This document shows positions 29,284-37,030 of a DNA stretch of 64,000 nucleotides, one piece after another. The translations under genes and the position numbers were made by a program. How positions within the stretch are numbered: position 1 is the stretch's first letter; each line of letters begins with the position of its first letter. The notes under the pieces are model-generated. The model made no database searches. It was given only the letters and a program-made list of their open reading frames with translations, and was not told the origin of the DNA. The stretch comes from Pseudoroseomonas aestuarii (GTDB lineage Bacteria > Pseudomonadota > Alphaproteobacteria > Acetobacterales > Acetobacteraceae), in NCBI RefSeq assembly GCF_042651065.1, contig NZ_JBHSCH010000013.1:1-64000 (forward strand). Direction: 5' to 3'.

Positions 29284-31455
29284 TCAGCCTTCGATCTTGG
29301 AGAAATCGGCCACCTGGTCGATCGCGGCCCGGAGTCGGGCCAACAAACCTAGACGGTTGCGCCGGAGTTGCGCATCCGCATCGTTCACCACCACCTTCTC
29401 GAAGAAGGCGTCCACCGGCGCGCGCAGGCGCGCCAGGGCTTCCATGGCGGCCATGTCGTTCTCGGCGGCGAGCGCCGCCTGCGCTTCCGGCAGCGCGCCG
29501 TCCAGCGCGGCGGAGAGCGCCGCCTCCTCCGCCGCGGTGAAGCGGGCGGGGTCGGTCTCGGGACGGTGCGGCCCGTCCTTCTTGTCCTCGATGCGGAGGA
29601 TGTTGGCGGCGCGCCGGTAGGCGGCCAGCAGATTGGCGCCATCCTCCCCTTCCAGGAAGGCGCGCAGCGCCGCGGCGCGGGCCAGCACCCGGACGAGATC
29701 GGCGCCGCCACCCGCTCCCAGCGTGGCCGCCAGCACGTCGTGCCGCTCGCCCTCGGCGCGCAGCTGCACGCGCAGCCGGTCGGCCAGGAAGTCCAGCAGC
29801 CCGGCGGCGAAGGCGGCCACCATCGGCGGGTGGGCGGATTTCGGGCCGGGCTGGAAGCCGGCCTTCATCGCCTCCTGCGCCACCGCCATGCCGAATTCAG
29901 GCTCGGCCGTGGCGCCCACGGCCTGCGGGTAGCCGAAGAAGGCCTCGGCCAGCGCGTCCGCCAGGTCCAGCCGCAGCCCGTTCTCGCGCAGGATGCGGAT
30001 GACGCCAAGCGCCGCGCGGCGCAGCGCATAGGGGTCGCCCGAGCCGGTGGGGCGTTCATCGGCGGCGAAGAAGCCGGCGAGCTGGTCCAGCTTGTCGGCC
30101 AGCGCCACGGCGATCGCCACCGGCTCGTCGGGCACCGAGTCGCCCGGGCCCATGGGGCGGTAATGCGCGGCGATGGCCTCGGCCACCCGCGCATCCTCGC
30201 CATCCTTCAGCGCGTAGTAGCGGCCGATGATGCCCTGCAATTCGGGGAACTCGCCCACGAGGCCGGTGGCGAGGTCGGCCTTGGCCAGCTTCGCGGCACG
30301 GGCGGCCAGCGCCGGCTCGGCGCCGACGCGCGGCGCCAGCCACTCGGCCAGCCGTGCCAGCCGCGCCACGCGCTGCCCCTGGGTGCCAAGCTTCGCGTGG
30401 AACACCACGCTCTCCAGCTTCGGCAGGAAGGCTTCCAGCGCCTGCCTGCGGTCGAGGTCCCAGAAGAAGCGGGCGTCCGACAGGCGGGCGCGCAGCACGC
30501 GCTCATTGCCGCCGACCACGGCCTTGCCGCCATCATGGGCGGCGATGTTGGACACCACCGCGAAGCAGGGCGCCGCCCCGCCTTCCGGCCGGCGCAGCGC
30601 GAAGTAGCGCTGGTTGACCCGCATGGTGGTGCGCATCAGCTCGGGGGGGAGGTCCATGAAGGCGTCGTCGATGCGGCCGAGCAGGGGCACGGGCCATTCG
30701 ACCAGCCCCGCCACCTCCGCCACCAGCCCCTCATCCGGCACCACCTCGACCCCCTCCCGCGCGGCCAGCGCCGCGATACCGTCACGCACAAGCCTGGCGC
30801 GCTCAACGGGGTCGATAACAACGTGCCGTGCGGCGAGTTGCGTCGCATAATCCGAGAAATTTCTAACCGAAAAGTCACCCGGCGAGAGAATCCGGTGCCC
30901 CTCGGTGCGGTCGGCGCTGGCCAGCCCGTGCCCGTCATCCTCCCCCTGCACAAGGGTGAAGGGCACCACCGCGCCATCGAACAGACAGAGGATACGCTTC
31001 AGCGGCCGCACCCAGACGAAGGTGCTGGTGCCACCCCAGCGCATCGACTTCGGCCAGGGGAAGCGGCGCAGGAGACCAGGAATGATCTCCGCCAGCACCT
31101 CCGGCGTCGGCCGCCCGGGCCGGCGGATGACAGCGTACAGATAAGTGCCGCCCTTGCCCTCGCGCGCCTCCAGCTGCTCCCGCGTCAGGCCGGTGGAGCG
31201 CAGGAAGCCTTCCAGCGCCGGGCCGGTGGCGTCGGCGCGCGGGCCGCGGCGCTCCTCCTCCACGGCCTTGGTGCCGGCGGGCAGCTCGGCCACCAGCGCC
31301 AGGCGGCGGGGGCCGTACAGCGTGCGCAGCCCCTCCGCCGGCAGGCCCGCGCCCTTCAGCGCCTCGCCCAGCAGGCGCGCCAGGTCCTCGGCCGCGCGCG
31401 CCTGCATGCGGGCGGGGATTTCCTCGGAGAAGAGTTCGAGCAGGAGTTCGGGCAT
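29284..31455 (-). CDS. glyS: Glycyl-tRNA synthetase beta subunit
   Basis: The tRNA-binding partner of GlyQ in the tetrameric bacterial enzyme. The N-terminus MPELLLELFSEEIPARMQ is diagnostic, as are FPWPKSMRWGG and VNQRYFAL. At 723 residues it is a normal length, ending in the anticodon-binding-like domain. An in-frame upstream Met at 31515 would add 20 unrelated residues and is rejected. It is transcribed after glyQ with an 87-base gap. Confidence 0.97.
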   Translation of the reverse strand: MPELLLELFSEEIPARMQARAAEDLARLLGEALKGAGLPAEGLRTLYGPRRLALVAELPAGTKAVEEERRGPRADATGPALEGFLRSTGLTREQLEAREGKGGTYLYAVIRRPGRPTPEVLAEIIPGLLRRFPWPKSMRWGGTSTFVWVRPLKRILCLFDGAVVPFTLVQGEDDGHGLASADRTEGHRILSPGDFSVRNFSDYATQLAARHVVIDPVERARLVRDGIAALAAREGVEVVPDEGLVAEVAGLVEWPVPLLGRIDDAFMDLPPELMRTTMRVNQRYFALRRPEGGAAPCFAVVSNIAAHDGGKAVVGGNERVLRARLSDARFFWDLDRRQALEAFLPKLESVVFHAKLGTQGQRVARLARLAEWLAPRVGAEPALAARAAKLAKADLATGLVGEFPELQGIIGRYYALKDGEDARVAEAIAAHYRPMGPGDSVPDEPVAIAVALADKLDQLAGFFAADERPTGSGDPYALRRAALGVIRILRENGLRLDLADALAEAFFGYPQAVGATAEPEFGMAVAQEAMKAGFQPGPKSAHPPMVAAFAAGLLDFLADRLRVQLRAEGERHDVLAATLGAGGGADLVRVLARAAALRAFLEGEDGANLLAAYRRAANILRIEDKKDGPHRPETDPARFTAAEEAALSAALDGALPEAQAALAAENDMAAMEALARLRAPVDAFFEKVVVNDADAQLRRNRLGLLARLRAAIDQVADFSKIEG

Positions 31456-31542
31456 CGTGGGCCTTGCGGGGAAAGGGCCGGAAGGAAGGCTGGCGCGGAA
31501 TTCGGGCGCCAGCATGGCAGTTCGGCGGGGCGGATGGGCGGC

Positions 31543-32445
31543 TCAGCCGCCGGGGGCCATCCAGGTCTCGCAGCAGCGCTTCGCCAGCGCCCGGACCCGG
31601 CCGATATAGGCCGCCCGCTCCGTCACGCTGATGGCGCCGCGGGCATCGAGCAGGTTGAAGGCGTGGCTGGCCTTGATGCACTGGTCATAGGCCGGCAGGG
31701 CCAGCCCCTTCTCCACCAGCGCGGCGCACTCCGCCTCGGCGTCCCGGAAGTGCTGGAACAGCAGGGCGGTGTCGGCGTGCTCGAAATTGTAGGCGGAGAA
31801 TTCCTTCTCGGCGCGCAGGAACACATCGCCATAGGTGACGCCCTGGCCGTTGAAATCCAGGTCGTACACATTCTCGACGCCCTGGATGTACATGGCCAGC
31901 CGCTCCAGCCCGTAGGTCAGCTCGGCGCAGGGCTTCTCCACCGGGATGCCGCCCACCTGCTGGAAATAGGTGAACTGCGTCACCTCCATCCCGTCGCACC
32001 ACACCTCCCAGCCGAGGCCCCAGGCGCCCAGCGTCGGGCTCTCCCAATCGTCCTCGACGAAGCGGATGTCGTGCAGGGCGGGGTCGATGCCGAGCGCCTT
32101 GTAGCTCTCGATGAGCAGCGCCTGCGGGTCGGCCGGGCTCGGCTTCAGGATGACCTGGTACTGGTAGTAGTGCTGCAGCCGGTTCGGGTTCTCGCCGTAG
32201 CGGCCATCCGAGGGGCGGCGGGAGGGCTGCACATAGGCCGCCTTCCAGTCCTTCGGCCCCAGCGCGCGCAGCGTGGTGGCCGGGTGGAAGGTGCCGGCGC
32301 CCATTTCCATGTCGTAGGGCTGCAGGATCACGCAGCCCTGCGCGCTCCAGAAGCGGTGCAGCGTCAGGATGATGTCCTGGAAGCTGAGCGGCTTCCCGGC
32401 GGGAGGCGGCGCGGGGGCGTGTGTGATCTGCTGCGTCTCGGTCAT
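31543..32445 (-). CDS. glyQ: Glycyl-tRNA synthetase alpha subunit
   Basis: The catalytic class-II subunit that activates glycine. The 300-residue protein has SFQDIILTLHRFWSAQGCVI and the class-II motifs RRPSDGRYGENPNR and ELTYGLERLAMY. An extra 15-residue Pro/Ala-rich lead precedes the conserved start. The ATG at 32445 is the only sensible start; the longer frame to 33285 crosses two other genes. It heads the glyQ-glyS-ppdK group and diverges from the SnoaL-like gene. No T-box or other leader structure is visible in the 90-base gap. Confidence 0.97.
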   Translation of the reverse strand: MTETQQITHAPAPPPAGKPLSFQDIILTLHRFWSAQGCVILQPYDMEMGAGTFHPATTLRALGPKDWKAAYVQPSRRPSDGRYGENPNRLQHYYQYQVILKPSPADPQALLIESYKALGIDPALHDIRFVEDDWESPTLGAWGLGWEVWCDGMEVTQFTYFQQVGGIPVEKPCAELTYGLERLAMYIQGVENVYDLDFNGQGVTYGDVFLRAEKEFSAYNFEHADTALLFQHFRDAEAECAALVEKGLALPAYDQCIKASHAFNLLDARGAISVTERAAYIGRVRALAKRCCETWMAPGG

Positions 32446-32535
32446 CTGTTCTGGGCGTGCCTGGGGCTTGCGGCCGTGTTGCGCGGCGCACCATAAGACC
32501 CGCCACACCCCCCCGGCAAGGAAGGGCACACCATC

Positions 32536-32940
32536 ATGGCCGCCACCGAGACCCTGATCCGCAGCTACTACGCCGCCTTCAACGCGGGGGACGTGGAGGG
32601 CATGCTGGCCCTGCTCGCCGAGGATGTGGCGCATGACATCAACCAGGGCGCGCGGGAGACCGGCATCCCCGCCTTCCGCGCCTTCATGGCCCGGATGAAC
32701 GCGCATTACCGCGAGGAGTTGAAGGACATCGTGGTGATGGTGGGCGAGAGCGGCGCCCGCGCGGCGGCCGAGTTCACCGTGCACGGTACCTATCTCGCCA
32801 CCGATGCCGGCCTGCCGGAGGCGCGCGGCCAGACCTATGTGCTGCCCGCCGGCGCCTTCTTCGAGGTGCGGGGGGAGAAGATCGCCCGCGTGTCGAACAC
32901 CTACAACCTGGCAGACTGGATCGCCCAGGTCGGTGGCTGA
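32536..32940 (+). CDS. SnoaL/NTF2-like polyketide-cyclase-fold protein
   Basis: A 134-residue alpha+beta-barrel protein of the SnoaL/ketosteroid-isomerase type. The start ETLIRSYYAAFNAGDVEGML is typical, and the end YNLADWIAQVGG matches the family's C-terminal helix. The substrate and activity are unknown; many members bind small hydrophobic ligands. GGAAGG-like bases lie about 10 upstream of the ATG. Its stop overlaps the next gene by eight bases, so the two are coupled. Confidence 0.85.
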   Translation: MAATETLIRSYYAAFNAGDVEGMLALLAEDVAHDINQGARETGIPAFRAFMARMNAHYREELKDIVVMVGESGARAAAEFTVHGTYLATDAGLPEARGQTYVLPAGAFFEVRGEKIARVSNTYNLADWIAQVGG

Positions 32941-33592
32941 GGCCCGCTGGCGGCTGGCGGTCTTCGACTTCGACGGCACGCTGGCCGACAGCTTCCCCTG
33001 GTTCCGCGCCGCCCTGCCGGAGACCGCCGCCCGCTTCGGCTTCCACAGCCCGGCGGCGTCGGAACTGGAGACGCTGCGCGGCTGCGACTCGCGGGAGATC
33101 CTGCGCCGGCTGGCAGTGCCGGCCTGGCGCCTGCCGGCCATCGTGGCGCATCTGCGCGCGCGCAAGCGGGCGGCGGCGGGCGAGATTCCCCTGTTCCCGG
33201 GCGTGCCGGAGATGCTGGCGGCGCTGCGGCTGGCCGGCCTGCCCGTGGCCATCGCCAGCTCCGATTCGGAGGCTTCCATCCGCATGACGCTGGGGCCGGA
33301 GGCGGGGCGGATCGGCGCCTATGCCTGCGGCGCCTCGCTCTTCGGCAAGCCGCCCCGGCTGCGCGGCCTGCTGCGGCAGGCGGGGCTCGCCCCCGCCCAG
33401 GCCCTCTATATCGGCGACGAGTTGCGGGACGCCGAGGCGGCCCGTGCCGTCGGCATGGGCTTCGCCGCCGTCTCCTGGGGCTATGCCCGGCCCGAGGCCC
33501 TGGCCGCCACCGCACCGCTGGCGCTGTTCCGCTCGGTGGCGGAGATCGCCCCGTTCTGTGCGGGCAGCGCCGCTTCCTCGGCTGAATCGTAG
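32933..33592 (+). CDS. HAD-superfamily hydrolase (phosphoglycolate-phosphatase-like)
   Basis: A 219-residue phosphatase with the nucleophile motif DFDGT (Asp12, Asp14), a helical cap, motif II IASSDS, a Lys in FGKPP and motif III IGDELRDAEAA. The start is inferred as GTG at 32933, since no ATG precedes the first motif in frame and the upstream gene ends at 32940. Its last 112 bases run antiparallel over the 3' end of the HxlR gene. The substrate is not evident. Confidence 0.85.
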   Translation: MAEARWRLAVFDFDGTLADSFPWFRAALPETAARFGFHSPAASELETLRGCDSREILRRLAVPAWRLPAIVAHLRARKRAAAGEIPLFPGVPEMLAALRLAGLPVAIASSDSEASIRMTLGPEAGRIGAYACGASLFGKPPRLRGLLRQAGLAPAQALYIGDELRDAEAARAVGMGFAAVSWGYARPEALAATAPLALFRSVAEIAPFCAGSAASSAES

Positions 33593-33954
33593 CGGCGCTG
33601 GGCGGCCAGCACCTCGCCGATATGCGCCTCCGCCCAGTGGCGCAGCGTCTCCAGCGCACGGGCGAGGTCGGTGCCGAGCGGGGTGATGGCGTATTCCACC
33701 GTCACCGGCATGGTGGCGAAGACCCGCCGGCTCACCAGCCCGTCCCGCTCCAGCCGGCGCAGCGCCTGGGCCAGCACCTTCTGCGAGATGCCGGTGGCCC
33801 GGCGCAGCGCGCCGAAGCGCCAGGGGCCGCGGGAGAGCAGCACCAGCAGCATCACCGTCCATTTGTCGGCGATTCGGTCCAGCACCAGCCGGGTCGGGCA
33901 GTCGGGGTTGAACAGGTCGCCCGGGCAGGGCCCGGCGGTGTCGTCATCGGCCAT
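33481..33954 (-). CDS. HxlR family winged-helix transcriptional regulator
   Basis: A 157-residue DNA-binding protein. The HxlR core is clear: CPTRLVLDRIADKWTVMLLVLL, then RFGALRRATGISQKVLAQALRRLE for the recognition helix and the wing MPVTVEYAITPLG. The Cys before the core (CPTRL) is the residue used for thiol sensing in several HxlR regulators. The family usually ends near AQRRYD; here about 35 low-complexity residues follow, encoded in the region overlapping the HAD gene. It diverges from an NAD(P)-binding gene, the usual target arrangement. Confidence 0.9.
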   Translation of the reverse strand: MADDDTAGPCPGDLFNPDCPTRLVLDRIADKWTVMLLVLLSRGPWRFGALRRATGISQKVLAQALRRLERDGLVSRRVFATMPVTVEYAITPLGTDLARALETLRHWAEAHIGEVLAAQRRYDSAEEAALPAQNGAISATERNSASGAVAARASGRA

Positions 33955-34022
33955 GGTTACCTCACGGTCACCAGATGGGCGGAAAGTGCCTTCTTCCGCC
34001 CCGGCGTGTCCTCAGCCTATCT

Positions 34023-34039
34023 GGTTTCCAACGGATACC
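34023..34039. promoter_or_regulatory. Candidate HxlR operator
   Basis: GGTTTCC-AAC-GGATACC is an inverted repeat with one mismatch. It lies in the 108-base divergent gap directly after a TATCTG -10-like hexamer (34018-34023). The related elements GGTTACC and GGTCACC lie at 33955-33972 next to the HxlR start. Binding here would block both promoters. Confidence 0.4.
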
Positions 34040-34062
34040 ACATTCCCGAAGGAACCTCGACC

Positions 34063-34674
34063 TTGCGTATCGCCCTCATCGGCGCCTCCGGCCAGGCCGG
34101 CTCCCGCATCCTGGCCGAGTTGGCCCGGCGTGGCCACGCCGTCACCGCCATCGCCCGCGACGCCGGCAGGATCGCGGCGCTGCCCGGCGTCACCCCGCGC
34201 GCCGCCGACCTGCACGACATCCCGGCCCTCGCCGCCCGGCTCGCCGGACACGATGTGGCGATCAGCAGCGTCCACTTCACCGCCAGCGACCCCGAGGCGC
34301 TGATCGGCGCGGTGAAGCAGGCCGGCGTGGCGCGCTACCTGGTGGTGGGCGGCGCCGGCAGCCTGGAGGTGGCCCCCGGCCTCAAGCTGTTCGACACGCC
34401 CGATTTTCCGGCCATCTACCGGGAGGAGGCCCGCCGGGGCGGCGCCTTCCTGGAGCGGCTGAAGCAGGAGGCGCTGCTCGACTGGACCTTCCTCTCCCCC
34501 TCCGCGATGTTCGTCCCCGGCGAGCGCACAGGCAGGTTCCGGCTCGGCGCCGACCGGCTGCTGCTGGACGCAAGCGGCAGCAGCACCATTTCCTTTGAGG
34601 ACTACGCCGTGGCCCTCGCCGACGAAATCGAGCACCCGGCCCACCGGCGCCGACGCTTCACCGTGGGATATTGA
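34063..34674 (+). CDS. NAD(P)-binding protein, NmrA/YwnB-like
   Basis: A Rossmann-fold protein of 203 residues beginning LRIALIGASGQAGSRILAEL, followed by FTASDPEALIGAVKQAGVARYLVVGGAGSL. It resembles the atypical SDR group that includes YwnB and NmrA, often reductases or redox sensors. The start is TTG at 34063, with AAGGA nine bases upstream; no ATG is suitably placed. It is divergent from HxlR and overlaps the DsbA-like gene (TGATG), so the three genes probably form one redox-responsive unit. Confidence 0.85.
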   Translation: MRIALIGASGQAGSRILAELARRGHAVTAIARDAGRIAALPGVTPRAADLHDIPALAARLAGHDVAISSVHFTASDPEALIGAVKQAGVARYLVVGGAGSLEVAPGLKLFDTPDFPAIYREEARRGGAFLERLKQEALLDWTFLSPSAMFVPGERTGRFRLGADRLLLDASGSSTISFEDYAVALADEIEHPAHRRRRFTVGY

Positions 34675-35270
34675 TGACCATCCTGCACTACATCCACGAC
34701 CCGCTCTGCGGGTGGTGCTACGCGGCCACCGCCCTGCTGGAGGCCGCCCGCGCGCGGCCCGAGATCCGGCTGCGCATGCATGGCGGGGGCCTCTGGCACC
34801 CCGCCGCCCGGCTGCGGGAGGGGCAGCGCCAGCACATCCTGGAAGCCGATGCGCGCATCGGCGCCCTGACCGGCCAAGTCTTCGGGCCGGGCTACCGGGC
34901 GCTGCTGGCGGACCCGGAGACGGTGTTCCACTCCCGCCCCACCATCGCCGCCCTGCTGGCGGTGCCGGAGCCGCTGGCGCCGGCCATGCTGCGCGCCATC
35001 CAGCGCGCGCACTATGTGGAAGGGCTGCGGGTGGTGGAGGATGGCGTGCTCGCCGCCCTCGCCATGGAGCTGGGGCTCGATGAGGCGGAGTTCCGCGCCA
35101 GCCTCGCCGCCGCGCCGGTGGAGGCGCACATCAACACCACCCGCCGGCTGATGCAGCGCGTGGGCGCCACCAGCTTCCCCACCTTCCTGGCGGAGCGGGA
35201 CGGCAACATCGAGATCGTGCCGCACATGGATTGCTACGAGGATCCGGCGGCATTCGTGGCAAGGCTGTAG
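34674..35270 (+). CDS. DsbA-family thioredoxin-fold protein (FrnE-like)
   Basis: A 198-residue protein with an N-terminal CGWC active site (Cys12, Cys15), a helical insertion and cis-Pro169 in TSFPTF. There is no signal peptide, so it is a cytoplasmic DsbA-like protein of the FrnE or 2-hydroxychromene isomerase group. The ATG at 34674 overlaps the stop of the preceding gene (TGATG). Family-B repeat copy 1 begins six bases after its stop. Confidence 0.87.
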   Translation: MTILHYIHDPLCGWCYAATALLEAARARPEIRLRMHGGGLWHPAARLREGQRQHILEADARIGALTGQVFGPGYRALLADPETVFHSRPTIAALLAVPEPLAPAMLRAIQRAHYVEGLRVVEDGVLAALAMELGLDEAEFRASLAAAPVEAHINTTRRLMQRVGATSFPTFLAERDGNIEIVPHMDCYEDPAAFVARL

Positions 35271-35275
35271 GAGAC

Positions 35276-35389
35276 GTTCTTTTTTGGAAAAAAGAACCAA
35301 AAAACTTTTGTCAGTTTGGGGTGCGCCAACACAAAGCGGGACGCCAAACTGACAAAGTCTTTTTGCTTCTTTTTCTTCAGAAAAAGAAG
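35276..35389 (+). repeat. Dispersed AT-rich repeat family B, copy 1
   Basis: Three hairpins in 114 bp. (i) GTTCTTTTTT-GG-AAAAAAGAAC, 35276-35297. (ii) TTTGTCAGTTTGG (35307-35319) with CCAAACTGACAAA (35344-35356). (iii) CTTCTTTTTC-TTCA-GAAAAAGAAG, 35366-35389. The central stem is followed by T-runs on both strands, so it can serve as a bidirectional terminator between the convergent DsbA-like and lyase genes. Base composition is sharply AT-rich against the surroundings. Copies 2 and 3 are at 36911 and 57012 in the same orientation. Confidence 0.92.
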
Positions 35390-35390
35390 G

Positions 35391-36875
35391 TCACTTCATC
35401 AACGCCGCGAAGTCCTTGTCCAGAGCGGACAGCGCCGCGTCGATCGCGCCGCGCCGCTCGACGATCCAGCCCTCCTGCGCCGCGAGGGAGGATTTCGCCG
35501 CCTCCAGCATCCGCGTCAGCTCGGCCGGCTGCGGGCCGCCGGAGGTGGCGCGGTCGCGGATGATCGCCACCGGGTCCAGCGCGGCGCGGAACTCCGCCTC
35601 GCTCATCGGCAGGGCACCGCCCTCCACCTTCATCTCCTGAAGCGTGTGCGCGTAGATGCGCTGCGCCTCGGCATAGGGGAAGTCGCTGGGGCGGATGTCA
35701 TGCGCCTTGGCATGGTCCACCACCTCGGAGGCAAAGTGGTGGCCGACGCGGAAGGGCAGCCGGTATTTCCGCATCAGCACGTCCGCCACCTCCTGCGAGG
35801 CGGTCCAGTCGCTGTTCAGCTCCTCCAGCGCGCGCTCGGGGCTGATGACCACGGCGTTCAGCACCCGCTCCCAGCTCGCCAGCGTGCGCAGCGCGGCGGC
35901 GACGACGGCGGTGTTGTCGCGCACGGCCTTCGGGTCGCTCATGCCGGGCGGGATGTTGTGCGCCTGGATGAGCCGCCCGATGCCGAGCGAGACGGCGCGC
36001 GAGGCCTCGGCGCGGGTGTCGTTCAGCAGGCCGGGGTTGCGCTTCTGCGGCATGGCGCTGGAGACATAGGTATTGCCATCCCCTTCGCGCAGCAGGATCC
36101 AGGGGCGTGGCTGCGCATACTGCGTCATCACGTCCTCGACGAAGGCGCCGGCATGGATGGCGATGCTGCCGGCCACGGCGCCGATCTCCACCGGCATCTC
36201 GGCGGCGGTGATCTGCGCGGCGTCGTAGGCATTGTCCACCAGCGCGGGGAAGCCGAGATAGCGCGCCATGCGCTCGCGGTTCAGCGGCCAGCTCGTGCCG
36301 TTCAGCACCGTGGTGCCCATGGGCGAGCGGTCCAGCCGCGCATAGGCCTGGCGCAGCCGCTCCGCGTCCCGCTCCAGCCCGGCGATGTGGCCGAGCAGCA
36401 TGTGCGCGTAGCTGTTAGGCTGGGCGGCGACGCCATTGGTGTAGTTGGGCACGATGGTGCCGGTGTTGCGCTCGGCCAGGCGCAGCATGGCGGCGGTGGT
36501 CTTGTGGAGCTGGGTGGCGAGCTTCAGCAGCTCGTCGCGCAGGATGGCGGCGCGCACGGTGGAGAGCATGTCCTGGCTGGAGCGCCCCGCATGCAGCAGC
36601 GTGGCCTCGACGCCGGCGGCCTCGATCAGCAGCGGCTCGAAGGTGATGACGGTCGTGGGCCGCTTGCCGCCCGGCTGCTCCCCCGCCTGCAGCACCGTCC
36701 GCAGCCCGGCGGCAATGCGCGGCGCGGCCGCCGGGTCGAGCAGCCCTTCCTGGCTGTTGATGACGGCGCTGGCCTTGTTGATCTCGCCCAGCCAGTAGAA
36801 TTCGTCGCGCCGCGTCTGCGCCGCCGCCGGCAGCGCGATGGCGCAGGCCAGCACGGCCCCGAGCCATACCTTCAT
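35391..36875 (-). CDS. Exported argininosuccinate-lyase/fumarase-superfamily enzyme
   Basis: A 494-residue protein of the argininosuccinate lyase/fumarase superfamily, shown by the signature VSSAMPQKRNPG near residues 271-282 and NSYAHMLLGHIAGL. Unusually, it begins with a clear Sec signal peptide: MKVWLGAVLACAIALPAAAQ, with likely cleavage after AQ at 20. Family members are normally cytoplasmic. It would therefore catalyse a beta-elimination releasing fumarate in the periplasm, from an unknown substrate. GGGAG lies eight bases before the ATG. It is bracketed by two family-B repeats in direct orientation and has no linked arginine-biosynthesis gene. Confidence 0.83.
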   Translation of the reverse strand: MKVWLGAVLACAIALPAAAQTRRDEFYWLGEINKASAVINSQEGLLDPAAAPRIAAGLRTVLQAGEQPGGKRPTTVITFEPLLIEAAGVEATLLHAGRSSQDMLSTVRAAILRDELLKLATQLHKTTAAMLRLAERNTGTIVPNYTNGVAAQPNSYAHMLLGHIAGLERDAERLRQAYARLDRSPMGTTVLNGTSWPLNRERMARYLGFPALVDNAYDAAQITAAEMPVEIGAVAGSIAIHAGAFVEDVMTQYAQPRPWILLREGDGNTYVSSAMPQKRNPGLLNDTRAEASRAVSLGIGRLIQAHNIPPGMSDPKAVRDNTAVVAAALRTLASWERVLNAVVISPERALEELNSDWTASQEVADVLMRKYRLPFRVGHHFASEVVDHAKAHDIRPSDFPYAEAQRIYAHTLQEMKVEGGALPMSEAEFRAALDPVAIIRDRATSGGPQPAELTRMLEAAKSSLAAQEGWIVERRGAIDAALSALDKDFAALMK

Positions 36876-36910
36876 GGTGTTTCTCCCGATTTTTGCATGT
36901 CAGGGAAGTT

Positions 36911-37023
36911 GTTCTTTTTTGGAAAAAAGAACCAAAAAACTTTTGTCGGTTGGCGCACTCCGGGGAGAGGCGGGACGCCAGACTGACAAAGTCTTTTTGC
37001 TTCTTTTTCTTCAGAAAAAGAAG
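36911..37023 (+). repeat. Dispersed AT-rich repeat family B, copy 2
   Basis: Outer hairpins are identical to copy 1 (GTTCTTTTTT-GG-AAAAAAGAAC and CTTCTTTTTC-TTCA-GAAAAAGAAG). The central stem carries mismatches (TTTGTCGGTTGGCG against CGCCAGACTGACAAA) and the loop differs. Unlike copies 1 and 3, it lies between two genes on the same strand: after the M29 peptidase gene and just upstream of the lyase gene. Confidence 0.92.
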
Positions 37024-37030
37024 ATTTCCC

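Noticed and set aside
29368..32496. A 1042-codon open frame antisense to glyS and glyQ
   Set aside because: Long antisense frames are common at this GC content because stops are rare. Both synthetase subunits are intact on the other strand, and the frame has no recognisable domain.
35276..37023. An insertion sequence or transposon formed by the two family-B copies around the lyase gene
   Set aside because: No transposase, no terminal inverted repeats at the outer ends and no target duplication are visible. The repeats also occur singly at 57012.
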